The notes under the pieces were generated by a model, which saw only the letters and a program-made list of their open reading frames with translations, was not told the DNA's origin and made no database searches. 64,000 nt of DNA from Methylotenera mobilis 13 (lineage in GTDB: Bacteria > Pseudomonadota > Gammaproteobacteria > Burkholderiales > Methylophilaceae), in the NCBI RefSeq assembly GCF_000384255.1, contig NZ_KB913035.1, positions 1,910,808 to 1,974,807 on the forward strand, given 5' to 3'. Both the position numbers and the translations under genes were made by a program. Shown piece after piece: positions 55,842-64,000 of the stretch. Each line of letters opens with the position of its first letter. Position 1 is the first letter of the stretch.

Positions 55842-56528
55842 CTACAACAATTCACGAATTACTTTTATTTTGTCTCCATCTAAACTTAGCTTACGTTGAT
55901 TACCAACACTCACTCCACCTCTAAAACCAATATAGGTTGGGGTATATGCAACCACTTTTTCTAGATGTTGTATGCCGAGCGATCCCGCCAACCCAAAAAC
56001 CATCGCATGATCTTTGACTCGCCTTGAAAATGACATCATTTGCTTTTCAGTATAATAATCCATGAAAGTAGCACCATTTTTCTGTGCGGTATCTAACATA
56101 ACACCATAAAAACCTGCATGTTTAATAAGATCAAGTAAATATTCTGGATACTGAATCTCTGCGAATAGAACTGCAATTAACTTGATACCTTTTTTTGCAC
56201 TTTCACTTAAAGCCACTAAGCATGACTGATAGTCTTCTGATTCAAAAAAACCAACTTTTACAAAATCAACGTTTGTACTGGCCACAGCCAATACCTGCCG
56301 AGAGATTAATTCCGCTTCCATCGGTAAGTCACCAACTGTTGCACTAGTGTATTGCTGGTAGTGGGCTCTGTGCGCTTTTACAAAACTAACGACCTCTTGG
56401 ATGGTAGTAATAGGTAACGCACCTAATGCACCTTGACGGGGGTCTTTTAGATCAATCAAATCAGCACCGTGTGTCAACGCCAACCGTGCTTCTTTGATAT
56501 CTGTCACGCTAATCAATAATTGTGTCAT
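55842..56528 (-). CDS. (5-formylfuran-3-yl)methyl phosphate synthase-like protein (MfnB, DUF556)
   Basis: The 228-residue protein matches the MfnB/DUF556 family: LLISVTDIKEARLALTHGADLIDLKDPRQGALGALP at the N-terminus and VDFVKVGFF in the middle. In methanogens MfnB makes the furan precursor of methanofuran from two glyceraldehyde-3-phosphate molecules. In methylotrophic bacteria it is found with the H4MPT-linked C1 genes, where a methanofuran analogue serves the formyltransferase/hydrolase complex. It is the last gene of a four-gene cofactor cluster. Confidence 0.88.
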   Translation of the reverse strand: MTQLLISVTDIKEARLALTHGADLIDLKDPRQGALGALPITTIQEVVSFVKAHRAHYQQYTSATVGDLPMEAELISRQVLAVASTNVDFVKVGFFESEDYQSCLVALSESAKKGIKLIAVLFAEIQYPEYLLDLIKHAGFYGVMLDTAQKNGATFMDYYTEKQMMSFSRRVKDHAMVFGLAGSLGIQHLEKVVAYTPTYIGFRGGVSVGNQRKLSLDGDKIKVIRELL

Positions 56529-56593
56529 GCAAATGCAATTCTTAAACCGATGTTGTTTATAAATTAAGCCTAATTTTCTTAACCTAAATTCTC

Positions 56594-57169
56594 TTAAGCT
56601 AAGTTTTCAAAGTTAAGTGCTGCTTTATGATTTTTCACCATCTCAATTAACCATCCCCATGCTTCCAGCTCTCGTGGCCCTGCTGTTTTTTCAATGGCAA
56701 TGGTTAAATAATCCATTTCTTGGCAAATTTTCTCTAATGGTAATCTTTTTAATCGGCTGACTAAAACCGCAAGCTCAATCACTGCGGCTTGCGCTCGGTT
56801 AAAGCCTTGAAAAGGCTGATGATATTCTTCATGCACTACTTCTAGAAAAAGTTGTGGGCGTACATCATCATCCTCAAATTTCACTAACTTAAGTTCCTTA
56901 TGAGACAATACTTCAGAGAGCCTAACGCCATGAATTTGAGTAGCTGCAACTAGACTGCCAACAGACCTTGAAGTTAACGCCGCAGCAAACACACGAACAT
57001 CATCTGTTAAATTAACCACTGCGTACCCAGTAGCTAATATATTCGATAAAGTTGTTGATGGTTTAAATGGAGAAATCACAACTAATCCATCTTGCATTCG
57101 TATACCAAACGGCGTGACATGAGCAACGCCTTGCATATCTATAGAGCTAATGATGGTTTCATAAATCAT
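56594..57169 (-). CDS. DUF447 family protein of C1 cofactor cluster
   Basis: The 191-residue protein shows the DUF447 pattern: ETIISSIDMQGVAHVTPFGIRMQDG near the N-terminus, NLTDDVRVFAAAL in the middle, and a helical C-terminal part. DUF447 proteins have a flavin-reductase-like split barrel and occur in methanogens and H4MPT-using methylotrophs. The exact reaction is not known to me; a role in H4MPT or methanofuran synthesis is inferred from neighbours and phylogenetic distribution. Confidence 0.8.
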   Translation of the reverse strand: MIYETIISSIDMQGVAHVTPFGIRMQDGLVVISPFKPSTTLSNILATGYAVVNLTDDVRVFAAALTSRSVGSLVAATQIHGVRLSEVLSHKELKLVKFEDDDVRPQLFLEVVHEEYHQPFQGFNRAQAAVIELAVLVSRLKRLPLEKICQEMDYLTIAIEKTAGPRELEAWGWLIEMVKNHKAALNFENLA

Positions 57170-57240
57170 ACTTTTAAACTTTCATTTTTGATTGCGAGTG
57201 TAGTTACATTTGCTGTCACTACTATTTCCACGCAAATTCT

Positions 57241-58653
57241 CTAAACATCTTTTTTGGCACGCTTTTCTTTAATTGAAGCCTCACGATGCGCTACCTTACC
57301 GTCAACATCGGTACGCTTAGCATTAATACCCCAGTCTAACTCCTGATCTTGCACGTAGCGTTTACCCAACTGCCATGCGATTTGTGCGCGAGCCAACTCA
57401 ACGCCTAGATAAAAAGCATGCGAAGCATCGTCATCTACTTTTAAATCCGGATACAGCACAAAGGGATCCAGCGCATCGTAGATACCATCTCTGTTGTAAA
57501 CATGTAGCCCCTGCTCACTCACCTGAATACGAAAGCTAGGGTCTTTGATTTGTGATGCAATCTCTTTGATCTCGTCTGCACTGTAGGTAAACGGACGTCT
57601 ATCATGTAGTCCTAGCAAACGATTACTGTAGCCGCGCGGCAACCTATCGTCACGTTTGGCAGCATACATAGTACGTCTGGCAATATCAGCTTCTGCAATT
57701 GCATTGATTGCGTGAGGGCTTACTGAGGTTGCAAGCACGGCACTCACATTAAGCTCGCTAATCATCCCGAACAGCAGTGCATTGATTCCTGTCGTGTCTG
57801 CATCGGTTAGTTCAGTGAGATTACCAATGCCCATCATGATCTCTATATCAGGATACTTCTTACGGAGCTGATGGTATCGAACAATCGAATCAGTTAATCC
57901 AAAGTGTATAGGGTCAAGAATTGCATCAGCAATAAAAGGTTTACCTAGTTTAATACATGCATCTATCGCACGATACAACGAAGGTAAGCTATGCGGCTTT
58001 GCTGGAATCAAGATTGGCGTAGAAGCCACCTCTTGCGCGATCCAAAGTGTTTTTTCAGTGAGACTTAACAGATAATCAGCACCAGCATGCCCTGCTGTGA
58101 GTAAGTCATCTGTATTTAGCGAATCAACACTTACATTCAACCCTTGCTGCTTTAATGTCCGAATGGTTTCTGCCAAGTGTGGAAAAGGTACTGCTGGCAA
58201 ACAGCCAAGATCAATGACATTTGCACCCTGTGCCTGATATTGCAGCGCTTTTTGTAGGACACCTTCAACACTTAAATACGGTGCGTCTACAATCTCAGCG
58301 AATATTTTTACTTGATATTGGCTTAAATCTGGCACTACGCCTTGATGCCCAAAGTATTGCGGTAGGTCTTTTAAATCTGCAGGACCTCGCTCTACAGGAA
58401 CGCCGTATTTAGCCTCAAGCATCGTCAAGTCACCTTGACACAAGCCTGGCACAATCACTTTATCAGCATCGCCAGTTTCTTTGACTCTACGTGCAATTAA
58501 ATCTGGAGTCATTAACGCAGCAACGGACACCCCGATCTGCTCTACACGATACTTAAAAGGCGGCGTTTTTGGATTACTTTGCACTTCACTTAGTACTTTG
58601 TTCAGACTTTTTTCGGCAAGCTTACCCGTTAAAAAAAGTAGATTCTTTGTCAT
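57241..58653 (-). CDS. Dihydropteroate synthase-like protein (DUF6513) of H4MPT synthesis
   Basis: The 470-residue protein has an N-terminal domain (LLFLTGKLAEKSLNKVL; PFKYRVEQIGVSVAALMTPDLIARRV) and a central pterin-binding TIM-barrel part (YQAQGANVIDLGCLPAVPFPHLAETIRTL; VSVDSLNTDDLLTAGHAGADYLLSLTEKT; MMGIGNLTELTDADT). This is the archaeal-like DHPS-related family linked to tetrahydromethanopterin in methylotrophs and methanogens, where it may join the pterin and the aniline ribose unit. It starts 1 bp after the flavoprotein stop. Confidence 0.82.
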   Translation of the reverse strand: MTKNLLFLTGKLAEKSLNKVLSEVQSNPKTPPFKYRVEQIGVSVAALMTPDLIARRVKETGDADKVIVPGLCQGDLTMLEAKYGVPVERGPADLKDLPQYFGHQGVVPDLSQYQVKIFAEIVDAPYLSVEGVLQKALQYQAQGANVIDLGCLPAVPFPHLAETIRTLKQQGLNVSVDSLNTDDLLTAGHAGADYLLSLTEKTLWIAQEVASTPILIPAKPHSLPSLYRAIDACIKLGKPFIADAILDPIHFGLTDSIVRYHQLRKKYPDIEIMMGIGNLTELTDADTTGINALLFGMISELNVSAVLATSVSPHAINAIAEADIARRTMYAAKRDDRLPRGYSNRLLGLHDRRPFTYSADEIKEIASQIKDPSFRIQVSEQGLHVYNRDGIYDALDPFVLYPDLKVDDDASHAFYLGVELARAQIAWQLGKRYVQDQELDWGINAKRTDVDGKVAHREASIKEKRAKKDV

Positions 58654-58654
58654 G

Positions 58655-59212
58655 CTAGTCAGTGCACAACGTCTGCTGCAAATGTTGTTGAATACACTTG
58701 CTTAAGCTGTCCATGCTTTCAACAACACTAGTCATTTCAAACGATTTAAGTTTTGTAATATTGTCTAAATCAATCTTACGTGGATAAACTTTCACAACGT
58801 TGTCTCGTGGTGCTTCTGACTCAAGCTCTGGCGCAGTATCACATGCAAAGACAATACTAGGCACACGCGTTTTTCCTGCTTGCGCAAATAAGTTAGTGAC
58901 TAAACTATCAGAAAAACCATAAGCCATTTTAGCAATGGTGTTTGAAGTTGCTGGTGCTATCACTAAGCCATGATATTTACCCTGATAAAACAATTCAACA
59001 GGCACGCTACTCGCTGTCTTATCCTGATAAATACGATGTCCTGCAGCATTTAATTCCTGATGAAATCCATATTGCTGAATAATTTCAGCCCCTGCCCTAC
59101 TTAGAAAAACATCAACGTTTTCTAATGTGTTTAAAATTGCAATTGACTCACGCAAATAGTGGCCAGAGCCTGTAATTGCCCATGCCAAACGTTGACTTTT
59201 CTTATCTATCAT
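58655..59212 (-). CDS. Flavoprotein, dihydromethanopterin reductase-like (AfpA/DmrB)
   Basis: The 185-residue product belongs to the archaeal flavoprotein/flavodoxin-like decarboxylase superfamily: AWAITGSGHYLRESIAIL at the N-terminus, LVIAPATSNTIAKMAYGFSDSLVTNLFAQAGKTRVP with the FMN-binding Asn region, and FACDTAPE. In methanogens DmrB reduces dihydromethanopterin to H4MPT, and AfpA is the name in Methylobacterium. I start at ATG 59212 because the family begins close to AWAITG; an upstream in-frame ATG at 59260 adds 16 unlikely residues. It is the first gene of the cofactor cluster. Confidence 0.82.
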   Translation of the reverse strand: MIDKKSQRLAWAITGSGHYLRESIAILNTLENVDVFLSRAGAEIIQQYGFHQELNAAGHRIYQDKTASSVPVELFYQGKYHGLVIAPATSNTIAKMAYGFSDSLVTNLFAQAGKTRVPSIVFACDTAPELESEAPRDNVVKVYPRKIDLDNITKLKSFEMTSVVESMDSLSKCIQQHLQQTLCTD

Positions 59213-59261
59213 TTTTAACCAAACATATACTTTGAAAAACACATGACAATCACTACACAAG

Positions 59262-59313
59262 AAAAAACACCAGACTAATTCTTTGCAAAAGCAATTACAA
59301 AGATCATCTGGCG
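59262..59313 (-). terminator. Terminator after purA
   Basis: On the - strand, CGCCAGA pairs with TCTGGTG (7 bp, one G-T) and, inside it, CTTTG pairs with CAAAG; TTTTTT follows directly. It lies about 80 bp after the purA stop and about 50 bp before the flavoprotein start, separating the two transcription units. Confidence 0.75.
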
Positions 59314-59389
59314 TACTGATTAATTTCAGCTTTTATTGTGTAAATATGATGCTAATTACTTTAAATGCATTCACATCAACAATCACTTA

Positions 59390-60721
59390 TTAAGCAAAAG
59401 GATGCTCAATAACAATTGTTTCGTCACGTTCAGGGCCTGTAGAAACGATGGCAATCGGCACGCCACATAATGCTTCTAAGCGTTTCAGGTAGTTTTGTGC
59501 ATTCTTAGGTAAACCATCCCATGTTTTTACACCAAAAGTGGTTTCCGTCCAGCCTGGAACAGTTTCATAAATCGGTTTACATCCAGCAACATCGTCCGCA
59601 CCAATTGGTAACAAATCGATTTTTTTACCGTCTAGTTCATAACCTGTGCAGATATTAAGCTCTTTGATACCATCTAACACATCTAATTTTGTGATACACA
59701 AACCGGTTAAGCCGTTAATCATCGCAGAGCGACGCAACGCCGCGGCATCAAACCAACCACAACGACGTTTACGTTTAGTCACAGTGCCAATCTCTTGACC
59801 TTTATTCGACATTTGGTAGCCAGGTAGTCCCTGTGTTTCGATATCTAGCTCACTAGGGAAAGGGCCACCACCTACACGTGTTGTGTAAGCCTTAGTAATG
59901 CCCAATACATAATGCAACATATTCGCGCCAACGCCTGTGCCTGCAGATGCCTGCCCTGCAATACAATTACTTGACGTTACATACGGGTAAGTACCGTGGT
60001 CGATATCTAACAAGGTGCCTTGTGCACCCTCAAATAATAGATTTTCACCCTTTGCATTAGCCGTATAAATTTCTGCTGACACATCAGCAATCATCGGTTT
60101 TAGTGCAATCGCATGCTGCATACTTGCATCATATTGTTGATTAAAATCAACGGGTTTAGCATCAAGATAATTTGTTAGCACAAAGTTATGGTAATCCATG
60201 ACTTCGCGTAATTTTTCTGAAAAACGCTCGGGATAAAACAAGTCATATACACGTAAAGCGCGACGTGCCACTTTATCTTCGTATGTTGGGCCAATTCCCT
60301 TGCCTGTGGTGCCAATCTTTTTATCTGCACTACGTTTAGCTTCTCGCGCAACATCTACAGCCACGTGGTGGCTCATAATCAATGGACAGCCAGGGCTCAC
60401 CTTTAGGCGATTACTCACTTCTAGACCATCTTTTTCTAACGCAGCAATTTCCTTGAGTAAATGTCCGGCATCTAAAACTACGCCGTTACCAATATAGCAA
60501 TTAACACCTGCACGTACGATGCCAGAAGGCACAAGGTTAAGCTTATAGATACGTTGAGCATCACCTTGCCCAACCACTAGAGTATGTCCTGCGTTATGAC
60601 CACCTTGAAAACGCACAACACCTTGCGCATGATCCGTTAACCAATCAACAATCTTCCCCTTACCCTCGTCGCCCCACTGAGTGCCAATGACGACTACATT
60701 TTTTGCTGCTTTATTTGCCAT
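59390..60721 (-). CDS. purA: Adenylosuccinate synthase PurA
   Basis: PurA makes adenylosuccinate from IMP, aspartate and GTP. The 443-residue protein has [76 protein letters not shown] and [14 protein letters not shown], all signature segments. Its place after hisZ is typical for betaproteobacteria. It ends in a clear terminator. Confidence 0.98.
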   Translation of the reverse strand: MANKAAKNVVVIGTQWGDEGKGKIVDWLTDHAQGVVRFQGGHNAGHTLVVGQGDAQRIYKLNLVPSGIVRAGVNCYIGNGVVLDAGHLLKEIAALEKDGLEVSNRLKVSPGCPLIMSHHVAVDVAREAKRSADKKIGTTGKGIGPTYEDKVARRALRVYDLFYPERFSEKLREVMDYHNFVLTNYLDAKPVDFNQQYDASMQHAIALKPMIADVSAEIYTANAKGENLLFEGAQGTLLDIDHGTYPYVTSSNCIAGQASAGTGVGANMLHYVLGITKAYTTRVGGGPFPSELDIETQGLPGYQMSNKGQEIGTVTKRKRRCGWFDAAALRRSAMINGLTGLCITKLDVLDGIKELNICTGYELDGKKIDLLPIGADDVAGCKPIYETVPGWTETTFGVKTWDGLPKNAQNYLKRLEALCGVPIAIVSTGPERDETIVIEHPFA

Positions 60722-60792
60722 AACGTTTACTTTGATTAAATATTAATTTTTTAGAATAATAGTACTGCACAAGAATATCCCTTGTGCAATTT

Positions 60793-61956
60793 CTAGCTTT
60801 TCACCACATCAACAACATGCCAACCTGAGTTGTAATGCTCAAGCTTACGATTACAATTCAGTTCAGCCAAGTCAACATCTGACCCAGCTAACGCTTCAAT
60901 CACAACATGCCCTTCGCTTCTCAGACTTTCAATTTTATTTGCAAGTGCACCATCATCTGAGGCTGGTGCATAAATTGCCATGTCAGATTTAGCTGGCGGT
61001 AAAGCACTCACCACACCACGTAAATCAAGGCTGAATCCTGTCGCTGGACGAGCGCGCCCGAAAGATTGTCCAACCTCATCATAACGACCACCCAATGCCA
61101 ACGGGCCTTTATAACCTTGTGCATATGCAGCAAATACAATACCGCTATGATAGTGGTAGCCACGCAACTCGCTCAAATCGAAACTAACACTAGCACCTAG
61201 TTGATCAATCGCATGACTGACTTGCTGCAAACTATCTAACGCCTTTTTAATGGCTGGTGTTGCAGGCAACACATTAAATGCTTTAGCTAAAATCGCCTTA
61301 TCACCATTAAGCTCTGTTAAGTTTAATAGTGCTTCTCTGGTCGTGTGATCTAAGGTTTTAGTCAAGGATGCTACTGCAGGCTGGTCTTTACTTTGTAACG
61401 CAGCGTATAAATCCTGCTCTAACTGCGGATCTACCTGACTCGTCTCAATTAAGCTACCAAATACATTAACATGGCTAAAATCAAGATGAATCTCATCAAT
61501 ACCTATCGCCTGTAAAGCTTTAATCAACAAACGTTGAATCTGGATATCGCTTTCGATGCCAGCATGACCATACAACTCCGCACCAATTTGTAATGGTTCA
61601 CGGGTCAACGCTAACCCATCAGGTTTAGTGCGCAATACGCTTCCTGCATAACACAAGCGCGTTACACCTTGATGATTCAAAAGGTGTGCATCAATTCTGG
61701 CAGCCTGTGGCGTCATGTCTGCACGTACACCCATGAGTCGACCTGTTAACTGATCAACGACTTTAAAGGTAGCTAAATCTAAATCATGACCCACACCCGT
61801 AATTAAAGACTCCATATACTCTAACATTGGCGGAATCACATACTGGTAACCATGCACTTTAAACAAGTCTAGCAACTTACGGCGTAAGACTTCAATTCGC
61901 ATAGCCTCTGCAGGCAACACATCTTCAATATATTCAGGTAACAACCAATTACGCAT
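60793..61956 (-). CDS. hisZ: ATP phosphoribosyltransferase regulatory subunit HisZ
   Basis: HisZ is a histidyl-tRNA-synthetase-like protein that activates the short HisG in histidine synthesis. The start MRNWLLPEYIEDVLPAEAMRIEVLRRKLLDLF and segments VRADMTPQAARIDAHLL and GGRYDEVGQSFGRARPATGFSLDL fit HisZ. The product (387 residues) lacks the anticodon-binding domain of true HisRS. Start chosen at ATG 61956; an in-frame TTG lies at 61965. Its presence implies a short-form HisG elsewhere. Confidence 0.95.
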   Translation of the reverse strand: MRNWLLPEYIEDVLPAEAMRIEVLRRKLLDLFKVHGYQYVIPPMLEYMESLITGVGHDLDLATFKVVDQLTGRLMGVRADMTPQAARIDAHLLNHQGVTRLCYAGSVLRTKPDGLALTREPLQIGAELYGHAGIESDIQIQRLLIKALQAIGIDEIHLDFSHVNVFGSLIETSQVDPQLEQDLYAALQSKDQPAVASLTKTLDHTTREALLNLTELNGDKAILAKAFNVLPATPAIKKALDSLQQVSHAIDQLGASVSFDLSELRGYHYHSGIVFAAYAQGYKGPLALGGRYDEVGQSFGRARPATGFSLDLRGVVSALPPAKSDMAIYAPASDDGALANKIESLRSEGHVVIEALAGSDVDLAELNCNRKLEHYNSGWHVVDVVKS

Positions 61957-61965
61957 ATTTATCAA

Positions 61966-62151
61966 TCATTTACTTAAAAAAATTAAGAGCAAACCACCAA
62001 CGATGGATATCAAACCAACGAAGCGGAGTTGCCCATCTTTTAATGTCACCATTTTTATAAAGGTTTCTCGCCAGACTTGAGGCATCAGCATCGGAAGCAA
62101 TCCCTCAAGTACCAGCATCAACCCTAAAGCAGCTAAAAAATAGTCGCCCAC
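61966..62151 (-). CDS. DUF2065 small membrane protein (YjeT-like)
   Basis: The 61-residue protein has two hydrophobic segments ([21 protein letters not shown] and FVGLISIVGGLLLIFL) typical of DUF2065/YjeT. It lies in the conserved hflC-DUF2065-hisZ-purA order of betaproteobacteria, 9 bp from both neighbours. Function unknown; it is probably a small inner-membrane protein co-expressed with HflKC. Confidence 0.9.
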   Translation of the reverse strand: MGDYFLAALGLMLVLEGLLPMLMPQVWRETFIKMVTLKDGQLRFVGLISIVGGLLLIFLSK

Positions 62152-62160
62152 AGCAACCTA

Positions 62161-63033
62161 CTATTTTCTGTTTGGACTACGCATGTATTTAAAGAAATCT
62201 GAATTAGGATCCAGCACCATTACATCACTCTTACTCTTGAAGCTGTTTTTGTAAGCTTCTTGGCTGCGATAAAACGCGTAGAACTCTGGATTACGGCTAT
62301 AAGACTGATTATAAATTTCACCAGCTTTAGCGTCACCCTCACCCTTCGTCTTTTGTGCTTCTCGATAAGCCTCAGCGATAATTACCTCGCGCTGTTTGTC
62401 AGCATCTGCACGAATTTTTTCAGAGGCAGCAGCACCTTCCGAACGCAGTTGATTTGCTAAACGCTTACGTTCCGCAATCATACGGTCAAATACAGACTTA
62501 CTGATTTCTTCCGCATAATCAACACGCTTTAATCGTACATCAACCACTGCAATACCCATTTGACGCGCTTCAGCATCTGCAGTCTTACGAAGGTTATCCA
62601 TTACTGCACCGCGTTCGCCAGCAATCACGTCACGTACTGTACGTTTACCAAACTCTGTACGCAATACAGCATTCACGACTTTAGAAAGCCTATCTTCTGC
62701 AGCGGCTTCGCCACCCTCTTTAATGGATACATAATATTTGACAGGATCAACAATGCGCCATTTTACAAACGAATCCACCATCATGTATTTGTTTTCGCTA
62801 GTAATAAACTTTGCCGGCTGCTCCCAATCCAACGTCAAAATACGGTTATCAAAGTATTTAAGGTTATCCACAAACGGTACTTTAAAATAAAGGCCAGGCT
62901 CTTTATTGACGGATACGATCTCACCTAGTCTTTGCACAATGACATACTGGGTTTGATTCACTGTGAAGGCAGAGGTCGATAACAACATCAACCCAACAAC
63001 CACTAAAATTATTATATTTTTTGCCTTGTTCAT
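62161..63033 (-). CDS. hflC: FtsH protease modulator HflC
   Basis: HflC, with HflK, forms a large membrane-anchored cage around the FtsH protease. The 290-residue protein has an N-terminal signal anchor (IIILVVVGLMLLSTSAFTV), the SPFH domain (YVIVQRLGEIVSVNKEPGLYFKVPFVDNLKYFDNRILTLDWEQPAKFITSENKYMMVD) and a long helical region (RMIAERKRLANQLRSEGAAASEKIRADADKQREVIIAEA). It starts 9 bp after hflK. Confidence 0.97.
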   Translation of the reverse strand: MNKAKNIIILVVVGLMLLSTSAFTVNQTQYVIVQRLGEIVSVNKEPGLYFKVPFVDNLKYFDNRILTLDWEQPAKFITSENKYMMVDSFVKWRIVDPVKYYVSIKEGGEAAAEDRLSKVVNAVLRTEFGKRTVRDVIAGERGAVMDNLRKTADAEARQMGIAVVDVRLKRVDYAEEISKSVFDRMIAERKRLANQLRSEGAAASEKIRADADKQREVIIAEAYREAQKTKGEGDAKAGEIYNQSYSRNPEFYAFYRSQEAYKNSFKSKSDVMVLDPNSDFFKYMRSPNRK

Positions 63034-63042
63034 TATTTTTCC

Positions 63043-64000
63043 TTATCTACTTTCTCTATCTCGGCTGCGAAAAGCTTCTCTCGAGCGCTCTGTAGTAGCT
63101 GCTGCTGAATCAAAGGCTGCGCCTGATTCAGTTTGCGGATTTAATGACTGTACGGATTGAGACTGAGGGGCATTAGACGCACCAGTCGCATTGATGAGTT
63201 TATCTAACGGTAAATACAACAAGCTATTACCTGCTTTTTGATCAACAATCACCTTACTTGTATTAGATAAAATCTGCTCTTGCGCATCTAAATACAAACG
63301 CTGACGTGTCACTTCTGGTGCATTGTTGTATTGCGCTAAAATCTGATCGAATCGACTAGCATTACCTCTAGCTTCACTTTCAACTTTTAACTTATAGCCA
63401 GCTGCCTCAGATAGCAGACGTGAAGCCGTACCACGTGCCTTTGGAATCACATCGTTAGCATATGCCTGACCTTCGTTAATTTGACGTTGGTTATCTTGGT
63501 TTGCACGGTTAACGTCTTCAAAAGCTTCTTGCACTTGCTCTGGTGGTTGAGCACTTTGTAACGATACACTGATAATTTTTACACCAGTTTTATAGCTATC
63601 AAGGATAAGTTGCATACGCTCAGAAGTATCAGCCAAGCCTTTTTGCAATAGATCATCTAATTTATTTTTACCGACCACTTCGCGAATCGCAGACTCTGCT
63701 GCAGACATAACAGCTGTATCTGTTGAGCGATTATTAAACAGATAATACTTGGCATTGTTCAAGTTATATTGCACTGCGAATTGCAGATCAATAATGTTTT
63801 CATCTTCCGTCAGCATTAAAGCCTCTTTAGGCAATTTGGTCTTTCCACCACCAGAGCCTTCTGCACTACTTCTGTAGCCAACTTCAAGCCTACGCACTTG
63901 CCCCATATTGACGACTTCTACAGTCTCAATTGGATAAGGTAAGTGCCAACGAGGGCCAGGCTCTGTTGTTTCATCTAACGCTTTACCAAAACGGGTGACT
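63043..64000 (-). CDS. hflK: FtsH protease modulator HflK (5' end outside window)
   Basis: The reading frame is open to the window edge: upstream of the internal Met at 63906 it continues with RFGKALDETTEPGPRWHLPYPIETVEVVN, the conserved SPFH start of HflK, so the gene begins beyond base 64000. The visible part includes the SPFH domain (EALMLTEDENIIDLQFAVQYNL) and the helical region, ending in a Ser/Arg-rich tail (RSREAFRSRDRESR). The missing N-terminus should carry the Gly-rich segment and membrane anchor. Confidence 0.95.
   Translation of the reverse strand, partial: VTRFGKALDETTEPGPRWHLPYPIETVEVVNMGQVRRLEVGYRSSAEGSGGGKTKLPKEALMLTEDENIIDLQFAVQYNLNNAKYYLFNNRSTDTAVMSAAESAIREVVGKNKLDDLLQKGLADTSERMQLILDSYKTGVKIISVSLQSAQPPEQVQEAFEDVNRANQDNQRQINEGQAYANDVIPKARGTASRLLSEAAGYKLKVESEARGNASRFDQILAQYNNAPEVTRQRLYLDAQEQILSNTSKVIVDQKAGNSLLYLPLDKLINATGASNAPQSQSVQSLNPQTESGAAFDSAAATTERSREAFRSRDRESR

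Overview
The window looks like a chromosomal segment of a betaproteobacterial methylotroph, most likely a Methylophilaceae member (Methylotenera-like). Three things suggest this: the betaproteobacterial gene orders ffs-dnaX-ybaB-recR and hflK-hflC-DUF2065-hisZ-purA, the moderately AT-rich coding sequence, and archaeal-type tetrahydromethanopterin (H4MPT) cofactor genes, which in bacteria mark C1 metabolism. The genus is inferred, not shown.

Bases 1-26.1 kb are a nearly complete flagellar locus. On the + strand are flgE (cut by the window edge), flgFGHIJ and, behind its own sigma-28-like promoter, flgKL. Facing them on the - strand is the export/switch/basal-body block fliFGHIJKLMNOPQR, with fliE divergent from fliF. 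Next come a FlhB C-terminal-like protein (FhlB), a second FliK-like protein, fliT, fliS, fliD, flaG and a very short flagellin gene fliC with a strong sigma-28 promoter and terminator.

Bases 26.4-45.1 kb, directly upstream of fliC and on the same strand, form a glycan island. It holds two O-GlcNAc-transferase-like (GT41) TPR proteins, one of them a 1,679-residue fusion of several glycosyltransferase domains. It also holds a dTDP-3-acetamido-3,6-dideoxyhexose pathway (fdtA, fdtB and fdtC-like genes) and a tightly overlapping six-gene unit. Four genes of that unit match the four-step cytidine diphosphoramidate pathway of Campylobacter jejuni (Cj1418, Cj1416, Cj1417 and Cj1415 functions: glutamine kinase, cytidylyltransferase, gamma-glutamyl-CDP-amidate hydrolase and APS-kinase-like kinase). 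The other two are a divergent formyltransferase and a GT61-TPR-CDP-glycerol-transferase-like fusion. A methyltransferase-TPR protein lies further downstream. My main proposal is that this island makes a phosphoramidate-decorated (possibly methylated or formylated) 3-amino-sugar glycan, with flagellin as the likely acceptor. A common TPR module recurs in four otherwise unrelated proteins of the island.

Bases 45.3-48.9 kb encode a NarL-type response regulator, a PAS-containing NarX-like histidine kinase and, divergently, an HD-GYP c-di-GMP phosphodiesterase whose receiver domain has Asn in place of the phospho-accepting Asp. A perfect 23-bp palindrome sits between the divergent genes. Bases 49.0-54.6 kb are housekeeping: 4.5S RNA, dnaX-ybaB-recR, then gph, ubiG and an MTA/SAH deaminase gene on the opposite strand. 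ompA follows with a strong terminator. Bases 55.8-59.2 kb hold four H4MPT/methanofuran-type cofactor genes, and 59.4-64.0 kb hold purA, hisZ, a DUF2065 gene, hflC and hflK (cut by the window edge). I saw no insertion sequences, CRISPR arrays or tRNA genes.
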